DNA from: Streptosporangium carneum
Lineage (GTDB): Bacteria; Actinomycetota; Actinomycetes; Streptosporangiales; Streptosporangiaceae
Length of the DNA: 64,000 nucleotides
NCBI RefSeq assembly: GCF_027922005.1
Contig: NZ_BSEV01000007.1
Span: 292,829-356,828, forward strand
Direction: 5' to 3'
Shown piece after piece: positions 8,826 through 15,985 of this stretch (position 1 is the stretch's first letter; each line of letters starts with the position of its first letter). The notes beneath the pieces are model-generated. The model was given only the letters and a program-made list of their open reading frames with translations, did not search any database and was not told where the DNA came from. The translations under genes and the position numbers were made by a program.

Positions 8826-9212
8826 ATGAGGGTTCGAGCGGTGCTGGTCGTGTCAGTCCTGGCGGTGGCGCTCTCCGGTTGCGCCTCCGAGGAGAGGTCC
8901 CCGGCGGAGCAGGCGGTGACGCGCTTCTACGCCGCGGTGCACGACCGGGACGGGTCGCGGGCCTGCTCGCTGCTGACCCCCGAGGCCGCCGACGGGCTGA
9001 GCGTCGGCGGCCAGAGCTGCGCCAAGACCGTCCTGGAGCTCGACCTGCCGGGCGGCCAGGTGCGTGAGGCCGCCGTCTGGGGAGACGAGGCCCAGGTACG
9101 GCTCACACGGGACACCGTCTTCCTGCACCGTTTCCCCCGGGGCTGGCTGGTGCGGGGCGCGGGCTGCAGGCCGCGGGGCGACCTGCCGTACAGATGCGAG
9201 GTGAGGTCCTAG
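8826..9212 (+). CDS. small secreted lipoprotein
   Basis: 128 aa. Signal peptide with lipobox LSGC at residues 16-19, predicting a lipid-anchored surface protein. The mature part (EQAVTRFYAAVHDRDGSRACSLLTPEAA) has the look of NTF2-like/DUF4878-type lipoproteins, with three further cysteines that could pair. Probable start ATG at 8826 behind a G-rich ribosome site. Function unknown; it directly precedes two membrane-protein ORFs in the same direction. Confidence 0.8.
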   Translation: MRVRAVLVVSVLAVALSGCASEERSPAEQAVTRFYAAVHDRDGSRACSLLTPEAADGLSVGGQSCAKTVLELDLPGGQVREAAVWGDEAQVRLTRDTVFLHRFPRGWLVRGAGCRPRGDLPYRCEVRS

Positions 9213-9214
9213 AA

Positions 9215-9298
9215 ATGCGCACCATGTTCGTCATCACGGTGACCGTCATCGCGGTCGGCTTGGTCTACTTCTTCGCCATCGGTCTTCTGCGCCGCTAG
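9215..9298 (+). CDS. 27-residue single-pass membrane miniprotein
   Basis: A 27 aa ORF, almost entirely one hydrophobic helix (residues 4-24) ending in Leu-Arg-Arg. ATG at 9215 lies 2 bp after the lipoprotein stop, with a GAGG run upstream; its stop lies 9 bp before the DUF6766 start. Placement, spacing and clean transmembrane composition favour a real small gene in this three-gene unit. A chance hydrophobic frame is the alternative. Confidence 0.5.
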   Translation: MRTMFVITVTVIAVGLVYFFAIGLLRR

Positions 9299-9307
9299 GG
9301 AGGGTTC

Positions 9308-9982
9308 ATGAGACGCTTCGTCAAAGACAACGCCCTCAGCCTGTTCTTCCTGGTCACGTTCCTGATCGCGCTGGCGGGCCAGTCCGTCGCGGGCACGGCC
9401 GACGCCAACGACAGGCGGCTGGCCGACGGCGGGGCGACCATCTCCTGGTCGCAGTACGTCACCTCCTCCGACTTCGCGGTCGACGTCGCGGAGAACTGGC
9501 AGTCGGAGTACCTCCAGTTCCTGCTGTTCATCCTCGCCACGGTCTGGCTGGTGCAGCGGGGCTCCCCTGAGTCGAAGAAACCGGGCGAGGAGGGCGGGGA
9601 GAGCGACGCCGAGCAGAGGACGGGGCGGCACGCGACGCCCGGCAGCCCCGAGTGGGCCAGGGCGACCGGGCTCAGGCAGACGCTGTACGGCAACTCCCTC
9701 GGCCTGGTCATGGGCACGATCTTCGTGCTGTCGTGGCTGGCCCAGTCGGTCGCGGGCACGGCGAGCTACAACGAGCAGCAGTTGTCGCAGCTGCAGGACC
9801 CGGTGAGCTGGGGAGGCTATGTGATGTCCCCCGACTTCTGGGACCGCACCCTGCAGAACTGGCAGTCGGAGCTGCTCGCCGTGCTGTCGATGGTGGTGCT
9901 CTCCGTCTACCTGCGCCAGCGCGGCTCACCCGAGTCCAAGCCCGTCGGCGCGCCTCACGGGGAGACCGCCGCCGAGGGCTGA
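9308..9982 (+). CDS. DUF6766-like membrane protein with internal duplication
   Basis: 224 aa, four predicted membrane helices. The two halves are alike: each has a helix containing a Q-SVAGTA motif, a soluble loop, an NWQSE motif leading into a second helix, then QRGSPESK. The linker (residues ~80-115) is charged and Gly-rich. This resembles the actinobacterial DUF6766 family, whose function is unknown to me. ATG at 9308 has GGGAGGG upstream. The stop codon is the end of the left arm of a terminator-like hairpin. Confidence 0.82.
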   Translation: MRRFVKDNALSLFFLVTFLIALAGQSVAGTADANDRRLADGGATISWSQYVTSSDFAVDVAENWQSEYLQFLLFILATVWLVQRGSPESKKPGEEGGESDAEQRTGRHATPGSPEWARATGLRQTLYGNSLGLVMGTIFVLSWLAQSVAGTASYNEQQLSQLQDPVSWGGYVMSPDFWDRTLQNWQSELLAVLSMVVLSVYLRQRGSPESKPVGAPHGETAAEG

Positions 9983-10008
9983 CAGGCGCGGGGCCCTCAG
10001 CCCTCGGC
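9971..10008. terminator. bidirectional terminator-like hairpin
   Basis: Perfect 12-bp inverted repeat, GCCGAGGGCTGA and its complement, with a 14-nt loop. It lies between the convergent DUF6766 gene and the alpha/beta hydrolase gene and includes the DUF6766 stop codon. No T-tract, as usual in actinomycetes. Confidence 0.6.
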
Positions 10009-10014
10009 GGGCCG

Positions 10015-10986
10015 TCAGCCGTGCAGCGCCTCGCGCAGCGTGTGCACGGCCAGTGCCATGGCGGCCCGGTTGGCGTGGGTGTCCCGCAGCAGGTCGACCA
10101 TGGCGAAGTCGTGCACCATCCCGGCGAGCCGTACGGCGGTGACCTCGACCCCGGCCTCACGCAGCTTGGCCGCGTAGGCCTCGCCCTCGTCGCGCAGCAC
10201 GTCGGCCTCGCCGTTGAGCACGAGCGCGGGCGGCAGGCCCCTGAGCTGGTCGACGCTCGCGCGCAGCGGCGAGGCGTGGATCTCGGCGCGCTGGCGGGGG
10301 TCGGTGGTGTACTGGTCCCAGAACCACCGCATGCCGTCGCGGTTGAGGTAGTACCCCGTGGCGAACTGCTGGTAGGACTCGGTGTCGAAGTCGGCGTCGG
10401 TGACCGGGTAGAACAGGACCTGGGCCACCAGGCTCACGTCGCCGCGCTCCTTGGCCATCAGGGTCAGCACGGCGGACATGTTGCCGCCGACCGAGTCGCC
10501 GACGACCGCCATGCGCGAGGCGTCCAGGCCCTTCTCGTCGCCGTGCCGCGTCACCCACTGGGCGGCGGCGTAGTTCTGCTCGATCGCGGTGGGGTACCTC
10601 GCCTCCGGCGAGCGGTCGTACTCGGGGAAGACCACCGCCGCGCCGGCGCCGACGGCCAGCTCACGCACCAGGCGGTCGTGGGTGTGGGCCGACCCGAAGA
10701 CCCACCCCGCGCCGTGGATGTAGAAGATCACCGGCAGCGTGCCGGTGGCCCCCCTGGGCTTGACGACGCGGACCGGCACGACGCCCGTCGGACCGCCATG
10801 CACCTGGATCCACTCCTCGTCGACCTCGGGCTTCGGCACGCTGTCGTCGGACTGCAGCTTCTCCAGGATCTCGCGGCCCTGCTCGGGCGGAAGCTCGTAG
10901 ATGAACGGGTGCTTGGAGTTGGCGTCGGCGAAGTCCTGGGCCGCCTTCTCGAGCACGACCTTCTTGCTGCTGACGGTGCTGGTCAC
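10015..10986 (-). CDS. alpha/beta hydrolase, hormone-sensitive-lipase family esterase
   Basis: 323 aa. YIHGAGWVFG is the HGGGW-type oxyanion-hole motif and GDSVGGNM carries the nucleophilic serine (GDSAGG motif). The acid is likely in NGEADVLRDEG and the histidine in MVHDFAMVD. These mark the HSL (type IV) esterase/arylacetamide-deacetylase family acting on short-chain esters. GTG at 10986 follows GGAGGTGG with normal spacing; the longer upstream frame is not supported. No signal peptide, so cytoplasmic. Monocistronic and converging on DUF6766. Confidence 0.88.
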   Translation of the reverse strand: MTSTVSSKKVVLEKAAQDFADANSKHPFIYELPPEQGREILEKLQSDDSVPKPEVDEEWIQVHGGPTGVVPVRVVKPRGATGTLPVIFYIHGAGWVFGSAHTHDRLVRELAVGAGAAVVFPEYDRSPEARYPTAIEQNYAAAQWVTRHGDEKGLDASRMAVVGDSVGGNMSAVLTLMAKERGDVSLVAQVLFYPVTDADFDTESYQQFATGYYLNRDGMRWFWDQYTTDPRQRAEIHASPLRASVDQLRGLPPALVLNGEADVLRDEGEAYAAKLREAGVEVTAVRLAGMVHDFAMVDLLRDTHANRAAMALAVHTLREALHG

Positions 10987-11206
10987 GGTTCTTCCACCTC
11001 CGGTGTGTCCTGCGTGCGGGCCCGCCGCTCCACGCCCCGCCACGAGGGCGCGGGCGCCTCCCGCCGGGAACGGCGCCATGCGCTTGGTTACCCCGCCCGA
11101 ACATCGAAAACCGGACAAAACACCATCTTTATCTCACACGCCTAGAAAGCATGCCAAAACTAAATGGAGCTTTAAAAACCAGCGAAAGATATGGCACTCC
11201 GGGAAT

Positions 11207-11389
11207 TCATCGGGATTCAGGACCGGAATCCCCGGAGTCCGCGACCCCCTTGCGGTCGTCGGGGATCTGCGGCTCCGGGCCCTGCGGATCTATGCCCGCC
11301 GGGGCGTCCGCGCCCGCCGAGTCCTCCCGGTCGTCCGGCACCTGGGCAGGCGGCTCGCCTTGCGTGCTCTCCGGATCGGTCTCGGTCAT
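11207..11389 (-). CDS. small acidic, probably disordered protein
   Basis: 60 aa, rich in Asp, Glu, Pro and Gly, with the PDDR motif occurring twice (QVPDDRE and QIPDDRK). No cysteines, no hydrophobic core. Supported by ATG at 11389 with a run of GGAGG/GAGG 7-12 bp upstream. No family recognised. The repeated PDDR box suggests a short duplicated peptide. A neutral stretch precedes it. Confidence 0.5.
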   Translation of the reverse strand: MTETDPESTQGEPPAQVPDDREDSAGADAPAGIDPQGPEPQIPDDRKGVADSGDSGPESR

Positions 11390-11598
11390 GAGGATCCTCC
11401 TCCTCGTCCGCGAGGCCCCCTCGCCGCGCGAGAGCACGCGGCGCGCCGTACGGCGGGGGCCGTGATCATCGACGTACGAGACTGACATATCCTCCATGTG
11501 GCGACTTAAAGCACTCGCCGGTAAACATCTCCTCAAAGGGGGTCCACCTCGGCGGCCGAACACCCCGGGGAGGCCCCTCCCCGCGACGTTCCCGAGGG

Positions 11599-12267
11599 TC
11601 AGCCGTTGTTCTGCGGAAGGACCGGTCCCTCGCTGGCCTGGACGAGGACGAAGCCCTGCCCCTGGAAGGCGAGCTGCGCCGCCTCGCCGCTCCCCCTGCC
11701 GATGAGCGCCCCCGCCTTGAAGGTACGGTTGACCCCCACCCGCAGGCCCGCGCTCCAGCACACCGCGGACTGACTGTCGGCGAAGGTGGGAGCCCGGGAG
11801 GCGTCGAGCAGCACCGGCGCGCCGTGCGCGGTGACGGCCACCCAGCCGGTGCCCTGGACGGTGGTGTTGAACAGGCCGCCGGTGGCGACGCCCGCGCCCT
11901 GCACACGCTGGATGTCCCAGGTGAGCTGCGGGTCGAAGGCCAGCAGGTTGGTCCCGTTGACGGTGATCGCCTCGTTCTCCAGATAGAACAGGTGCACGTC
12001 GTCGGCGTTGTCCGCGAGGAAGAGCAGTCCCTGCCCCTTGACCCGCATCAGGGGCGCGCCCTCACCGGTGACCATCTTCTTCAGGAACCGCCCGACGCCT
12101 CCCGACCCCTCGTAGTCGAAGTCCATCTGGCCCTGGAACGCCACCATCGACCCCTGGCGCGCCAGCACCTCCCCGTTCAGATGCACCCTCAGCATCTTGG
12201 AGTTCTGCAGGGCGAAGTGGCCGGGGACCTGCCCCTGGTCCAGGTTTCCGAAGAACGAGCTACGCAC
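11599..12267 (-). CDS. AIM24-family protein
   Basis: 222 aa all-beta protein. HFALQNSKMLRVHL, GSMVAFQGQMDFDYEG, VHLFYLENEAITVNG and a closing GQGFVLVQASE match the repeated beta-hairpin pattern of AIM24/TIGR00266 proteins. Bacterial members have no settled function; the mitochondrial homologue organises inner-membrane complexes. Start taken as GTG at 12267. No signal peptide. Stands alone with ~210-250 bp gaps on both sides. Confidence 0.85.
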   Translation of the reverse strand: MRSSFFGNLDQGQVPGHFALQNSKMLRVHLNGEVLARQGSMVAFQGQMDFDYEGSGGVGRFLKKMVTGEGAPLMRVKGQGLLFLADNADDVHLFYLENEAITVNGTNLLAFDPQLTWDIQRVQGAGVATGGLFNTTVQGTGWVAVTAHGAPVLLDASRAPTFADSQSAVCWSAGLRVGVNRTFKAGALIGRGSGEAAQLAFQGQGFVLVQASEGPVLPQNNG

Positions 12268-12522
12268 GGAAGCTGCCTTTCAGCGTCGAAGGGAGTACAG
12301 CGGATGTGACGAACGGGACGGCGTGAGGGTTCCGTTCCGCGAAGCGCCCGGATACAGGAGCCGTCCCGGGACCTTGCCCGCGGGAGCGGGGAACCCGGTG
12401 TCCCGGCCGGGCGCGGGCGGGGCAGGAGTGGGGCAGAGGCGCGGCGAGAACGCCCACATGTCCTCGGATAACCAGGCGAATCTCCACAGGATCTGCACGA
12501 AGGTTCGTTACGCTGCCGCTCC

Positions 12523-13470
12523 ATGATCAAGTCGACATGGATGAGCGTACTGGTCTGGTTACTCCTCGCTCCGTTCACCGCGTGGGCCGCGCTCCGGATC
12601 ACCACCTGGATCCCCACGTGGCAGTGGATCGCGCTGATCGCCTTCACCCCCTACGTGGCGGCGGCCTCCGCGGTCCCGCTGCTCCTCGCGCTGGGGCTGC
12701 GCCGCTGGGCGGCCTCGGCCGTCGCCCTCGCCACGAGCGTGACGCTCGCGGCGGTCGTGCTCCCGAGGCACTTCACCGACGGCAACCCCCCGGCGGGCGA
12801 CCAGCGGCTGCGGGTGCTCGCCTCGAACCTGGCGGTGGGCGCGGGTGAGACCGCGTCGCTGATGAAGCTGGTGCGCGCCCTCGACCCCGACGTGCTCACG
12901 CTGCAGGAGCTCACCCCGGACGCGCTCAAGAGTCTGGAGAGGGCGGGACTCCGCGAGCTCATGCCGTACGCCGTCGACCGGTCAAGGGGCGGGGGGCGGG
13001 GTTCCGGCATCTACTCGAAGCACCCGCTCTCCGAGAATCCCATGATCGAGCAGGGTGGGTTCCGGCAGGCGCGGGCCGTGCTGAGGCATCCCGGCGGCCG
13101 TGAGATCGAGGTCGTCTCCGTGCACCCGTGCGCGCTGCGCTACGACTCCAAGGTGCCGTGCTGGTCCGACGGGCTGGAAGCGCTCCCGAGGGGAGGCGAC
13201 CGGTTGCGGGTGCTCGCGGGCGACTTCAACGCCACCCTCGACCATCCGCCGATGCGCGCCCTGCTGGAGGGCGGCTACCGCGACGCCGCGGACGTGACCG
13301 GGCGGGGACTGACTCCGACCTGGCCGCAGCAGGGGTGGCAGTCCGTTCCCGGCGTGACGATCGACCACGTGCTCGCCGACTCGCGGATCGCCGTCGACGC
13401 CTTCAGCGTGCACGCCCTTCCCGGCACCGACCACCGTCCCGTTTTCGCCGAGCTCACCCTGCCTCGTTGA
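12523..13470 (+). CDS. membrane-anchored endonuclease/exonuclease/phosphatase (EEP) family hydrolase
   Basis: 315 aa. Residues 1-85 hold about three hydrophobic segments. From 95 on is an EEP domain: LRVLASNLAVG, LTLQELT (catalytic Glu), GIYSKHPL, AGDFNATLDHPP, IDHVLADS and GTDHRPVFAEL. This layout fits the actinobacterial membrane EEP proteins acting on phosphodiesters at the cell surface; substrate unknown. The end of the reading frame, including its stop, is tandemly duplicated immediately downstream. Confidence 0.88.
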   Translation: MIKSTWMSVLVWLLLAPFTAWAALRITTWIPTWQWIALIAFTPYVAAASAVPLLLALGLRRWAASAVALATSVTLAAVVLPRHFTDGNPPAGDQRLRVLASNLAVGAGETASLMKLVRALDPDVLTLQELTPDALKSLERAGLRELMPYAVDRSRGGGRGSGIYSKHPLSENPMIEQGGFRQARAVLRHPGGREIEVVSVHPCALRYDSKVPCWSDGLEALPRGGDRLRVLAGDFNATLDHPPMRALLEGGYRDAADVTGRGLTPTWPQQGWQSVPGVTIDHVLADSRIAVDAFSVHALPGTDHRPVFAELTLPR

Positions 13471-13494
13471 GGCGAGCTCACCCTGCCCCGTTGA
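13449..13494 (+). repeat. tandem duplication of the EEP gene 3' end
   Basis: The last 22 bases of the EEP gene, including TGA (13449-13470), are repeated at 13473-13494 with one T/C difference (24-bp period). The second copy is untranslated. It looks like a recent slippage duplication. Confidence 0.85.
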
Positions 13495-13673
13495 ACGGTG
13501 AAAAGCGGCGTTATACGGCACACGTCCAGCGCGTTTCGCCGGAGGCGCAGGTCGAGGCGCGTGCCGTACGGCCGAGACGATGACGCGCGCCTATCGACAG
13601 GGCCGGAACCGCGATTAATGATCGTAAATAATCGCGACTGCCATCAGGGCAGCGCCCTGCCCAAGGAGACGAT

Positions 13674-14051
13674 GTGACCGTCGAGATCGCCGGTTGGCTG
13701 TTCCGCACCATCAATCACGAGGTCGCCGGAGCCGAAGCCCTCGCAGCGGAGACCGACCTCGTCACCGTTCTCGGTGAGAAGACCCTCGGGCCCGGGGGCG
13801 GCAAGAGGTTCATCGACCACATCAGGTCCAACAGCGAGGCGAAGATCAGAATCGTCGAGATGTTCACCAGGAACCGCGCCGTCATCGACGGGCTGGAGGA
13901 CCGCATCCGCGAGGGCGAGAGCCTCACGGCCGACGACGCCCATCTCCTGGCCGTGGCCGCCATCAAGGACGAGGTGCTGTCCGAGGCGATCACGGAGACC
14001 GCGTACGGCTACCGCTTCCGTCCCGGCTGGAAGGAGGAGTGGAAGCCCTGA
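13674..14051 (+). CDS. DUF6221-like hypothetical protein
   Basis: 125 aa, soluble, mainly helical. The central RFIDHIRSNSEAKIRIVEMF and the ending YRFRPGWKEEWKP recall actinobacterial DUF6221 proteins, which end in similar Tyr-Arg-x-Glu-Trp-Arg-Pro sequences; this family call is tentative. GTG at 13674 is preceded by AAGGAG, a good ribosome site. The 200 bp upstream is unusually A/T-rich and probably carries its promoter. Function unknown. Confidence 0.7.
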   Translation: MTVEIAGWLFRTINHEVAGAEALAAETDLVTVLGEKTLGPGGGKRFIDHIRSNSEAKIRIVEMFTRNRAVIDGLEDRIREGESLTADDAHLLAVAAIKDEVLSEAITETAYGYRFRPGWKEEWKP

Positions 14052-14164
14052 CCCCCGGCTCCCCACCCCTCTGACGCCCGTCGAGGACGTTCACCGGGAC
14101 CGGCCCGTCGCCCCGCCGGTGTGGTGAGCGGCCCCGGCGCGCCGAGGATCGCGTGGCAGGCGCG

Positions 14165-14542
14165 TCAGGAGAACGCGTAGCACTCGACCTCGGCGCGCCG
14201 GTACGTCAGGCCGCCGTCCACCGAGCTCTTCACGCAGCGGCGCTCCGCAGGGCTGAGATCCAGCGGGCCGCACACGGCCACCCCGGCGTACTCTCGGCAG
14301 TCAAGGCCCGGGTTCTCCTCACCGGTCACCTGGTAGTTCTCGCTGACCATGGCGCGGCAGGCGGCGCGGCGCCGCTCGGTGTCCGCGTACTCGCACTGGT
14401 TGAGGAGCGTCTGGTACTGCGACTCGCTCACCGGCGTCTTCTTGGCGCCCCTTGCCGGCTGCGCCTGCGCCGTGGTCCCTGTGGCGACGAGCCCAAACGT
14501 GGTGATCATGAGTAGCGCCGCGGCGGCGATGATGCGTTTCAT
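14165..14542 (-). CDS. secreted cysteine-containing protein
   Basis: 125 aa. A signal peptide (MKRII, hydrophobic stretch to ~22, then TAQAQ cleavage region) is followed by a mature domain of about 100 residues with six cysteines, likely disulfide-bonded. No family recognised. ATG at 14542 gives the canonical signal sequence; the longer frame does not. It stands alone between two rightward genes. Exported; function unknown. Confidence 0.75.
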   Translation of the reverse strand: MKRIIAAAALLMITTFGLVATGTTAQAQPARGAKKTPVSESQYQTLLNQCEYADTERRRAACRAMVSENYQVTGEENPGLDCREYAGVAVCGPLDLSPAERRCVKSSVDGGLTYRRAEVECYAFS

Positions 14543-14835
14543 GACGGCCCCCCCTGAACCAGCCCCCTGAACCAACAGTATCCGGCGCAAGGCAAAGGAC
14601 ATTCCGGGGGCGTGGAGACGGGCTCGTCCTGCCCGACGGAGCGCTCCCGCCCGGGGCACGGCCGCGCGTGCGAGCTCTCACGGGGGAACGTAGGGTTTAC
14701 GGAAACCGGACGCCCGTCCCCGAGGAGCGCCCGTCCGGCGGGAGGCTCGCTCCCGGGGGGCGGGCCGGGGAGACCTGCGGGGCGAAGAGGACGGGCACAC
14801 GCCGGCAGGACCGGGGAGAGCGAGCGGGAGGCGAC

Positions 14836-15510
14836 ATGGGCGAGCGCCCCTATGTGCTGCTCAGCTGCGCGATGTCCGTCGACGGATACATCGACGACGG
14901 CACGCGGGACAGGCTCATGCTCTCCAACGAGGAGGACTTCGACCGCGTCGACGCGGTGCGCGCCGGCTGTGACGCGATCCTGGTCGGGGCGAACACCGTC
15001 CGCCGTGACGACCCCCGGCTGCTGGTCAGGTCACCGGCCAGGCGCGAGGAACGCCTCGCGCGGGGGTTGCCGTCCTCCCCCGTCAAGGTGACGCTGAGCA
15101 CGACGGGAAACCTCGACCCCGCGAGCCGCTTCTTCACCGCCGGCGACGCCGAAAAGATCGTTTACGCCGCGTCGCCCGCTGTGGACGGGCTCACCGCCCG
15201 CCTCGGCGCGATCTCGTCCGTGGTCGACGCGGGGGATCCCCCCGACCTCGACCGTGTCCTGGCCGACCTGGCGGGGCGGGGGGTGCGCAGGCTGATGGTC
15301 GAGGGCGGCGGCTCGGTCCACACCGCGTTCCTCAGCGGGGACCTGGTCGACGAGCTGCAGCTCGTCGTCGCGCCGTTCTTCGTCGGGGATCCCGGTGCGC
15401 CGCGCTTCGTCCACGACGGCGACTTCCCCCGGGACTTCCGCAGGCGCATGGACCTGGCGGACGTCAGGCGGATCGGCGACGTCGTCCTCCTGCGTTACCT
15501 ACTGCGATGA
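14836..15510 (+). CDS. RibD C-terminal-type pyrimidine reductase
   Basis: 224 aa dihydrofolate-reductase-like fold. YVLLSCAMSVDGYIDD begins the RibD-C domain; DAILVGANTVRRDDPRL and GVRRLMVEGGGSVHTAFL are substrate- and NADPH-binding motifs. It would reduce a ribosylamino-pyrimidine to the ribityl form in riboflavin (or a related deazaflavin/pteridine) pathway. ATG at 14836 follows GGGAGG. The partner deaminase is a separate gene 16 bp downstream, so the usual RibD fusion is split and inverted in order. Confidence 0.87.
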   Translation: MGERPYVLLSCAMSVDGYIDDGTRDRLMLSNEEDFDRVDAVRAGCDAILVGANTVRRDDPRLLVRSPARREERLARGLPSSPVKVTLSTTGNLDPASRFFTAGDAEKIVYAASPAVDGLTARLGAISSVVDAGDPPDLDRVLADLAGRGVRRLMVEGGGSVHTAFLSGDLVDELQLVVAPFFVGDPGAPRFVHDGDFPRDFRRRMDLADVRRIGDVVLLRYLLR

Positions 15511-15526
15511 GAACCTCAGGAAACCG

Positions 15527-15985
15527 ATGAACGACCACGACTGGCTGCGGCTCGCCTGCGAGCTGGCCCGGCTCTGCCCGCCGTCCCCGACCGCCTTCTC
15601 CGTCGGCGCGGTGGTGGTCGACGCCGACGGGCGCGAGATCGCCCGGGGATACTCACGGGAGAGCGATCCCCACGTGCACGCGGAGGAGTCGGCGCTCGCC
15701 AAGATCGCCCCGGACGACCCCCGGCTGCCGGGCGCCACCGTCTACAGCAGCCTCGAACCCTGCAGTCGTCGCCGCTCCCGCCCGCGCCCCTGCAGCCGTC
15801 TGATCGTGGACAGCGGCGTCCCACGGGTCGTGATGGCCTGGCGGGAGCCCCTGCTCTTCGTGGACTGCCACGGCGCGGAGGAGCTCGCGGCCGCGGGCGT
15901 CACCGTGGTGGAGATCCCGGAGCTCGCCGAGGCCGCGCGGGAGCCGAACGCGCACCTCCTGTCAGGAGGGCCGGCTACGACCTGA
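15527..15985 (+). CDS. RibD N-terminal-type deaminase
   Basis: 152 aa cytidine/deoxycytidylate-deaminase fold. SVGAVVVDADG, HVHAEESAL (zinc His plus catalytic Glu) and SLEPCSRRRSRPRPC (the two zinc cysteines) match the deaminase half of RibD. The insert between the cysteines reads RRRSRPRP where RibD normally has a shorter acidic/Gly-rich loop, so substrate may differ. Follows the reductase by 16 bp with AGGAAAC upstream. Its end overlaps the convergent nhaA gene by 11 bp. Confidence 0.82.
   Translation: MNDHDWLRLACELARLCPPSPTAFSVGAVVVDADGREIARGYSRESDPHVHAEESALAKIAPDDPRLPGATVYSSLEPCSRRRSRPRPCSRLIVDSGVPRVVMAWREPLLFVDCHGAEELAAAGVTVVEIPELAEAAREPNAHLLSGGPATT

Noticed and set aside
10987..11206. 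Small rightward frames in the gap before the acidic protein gene
   Set aside because: No ribosome sites and poor composition; the area is A/T-rich promoter-like sequence.
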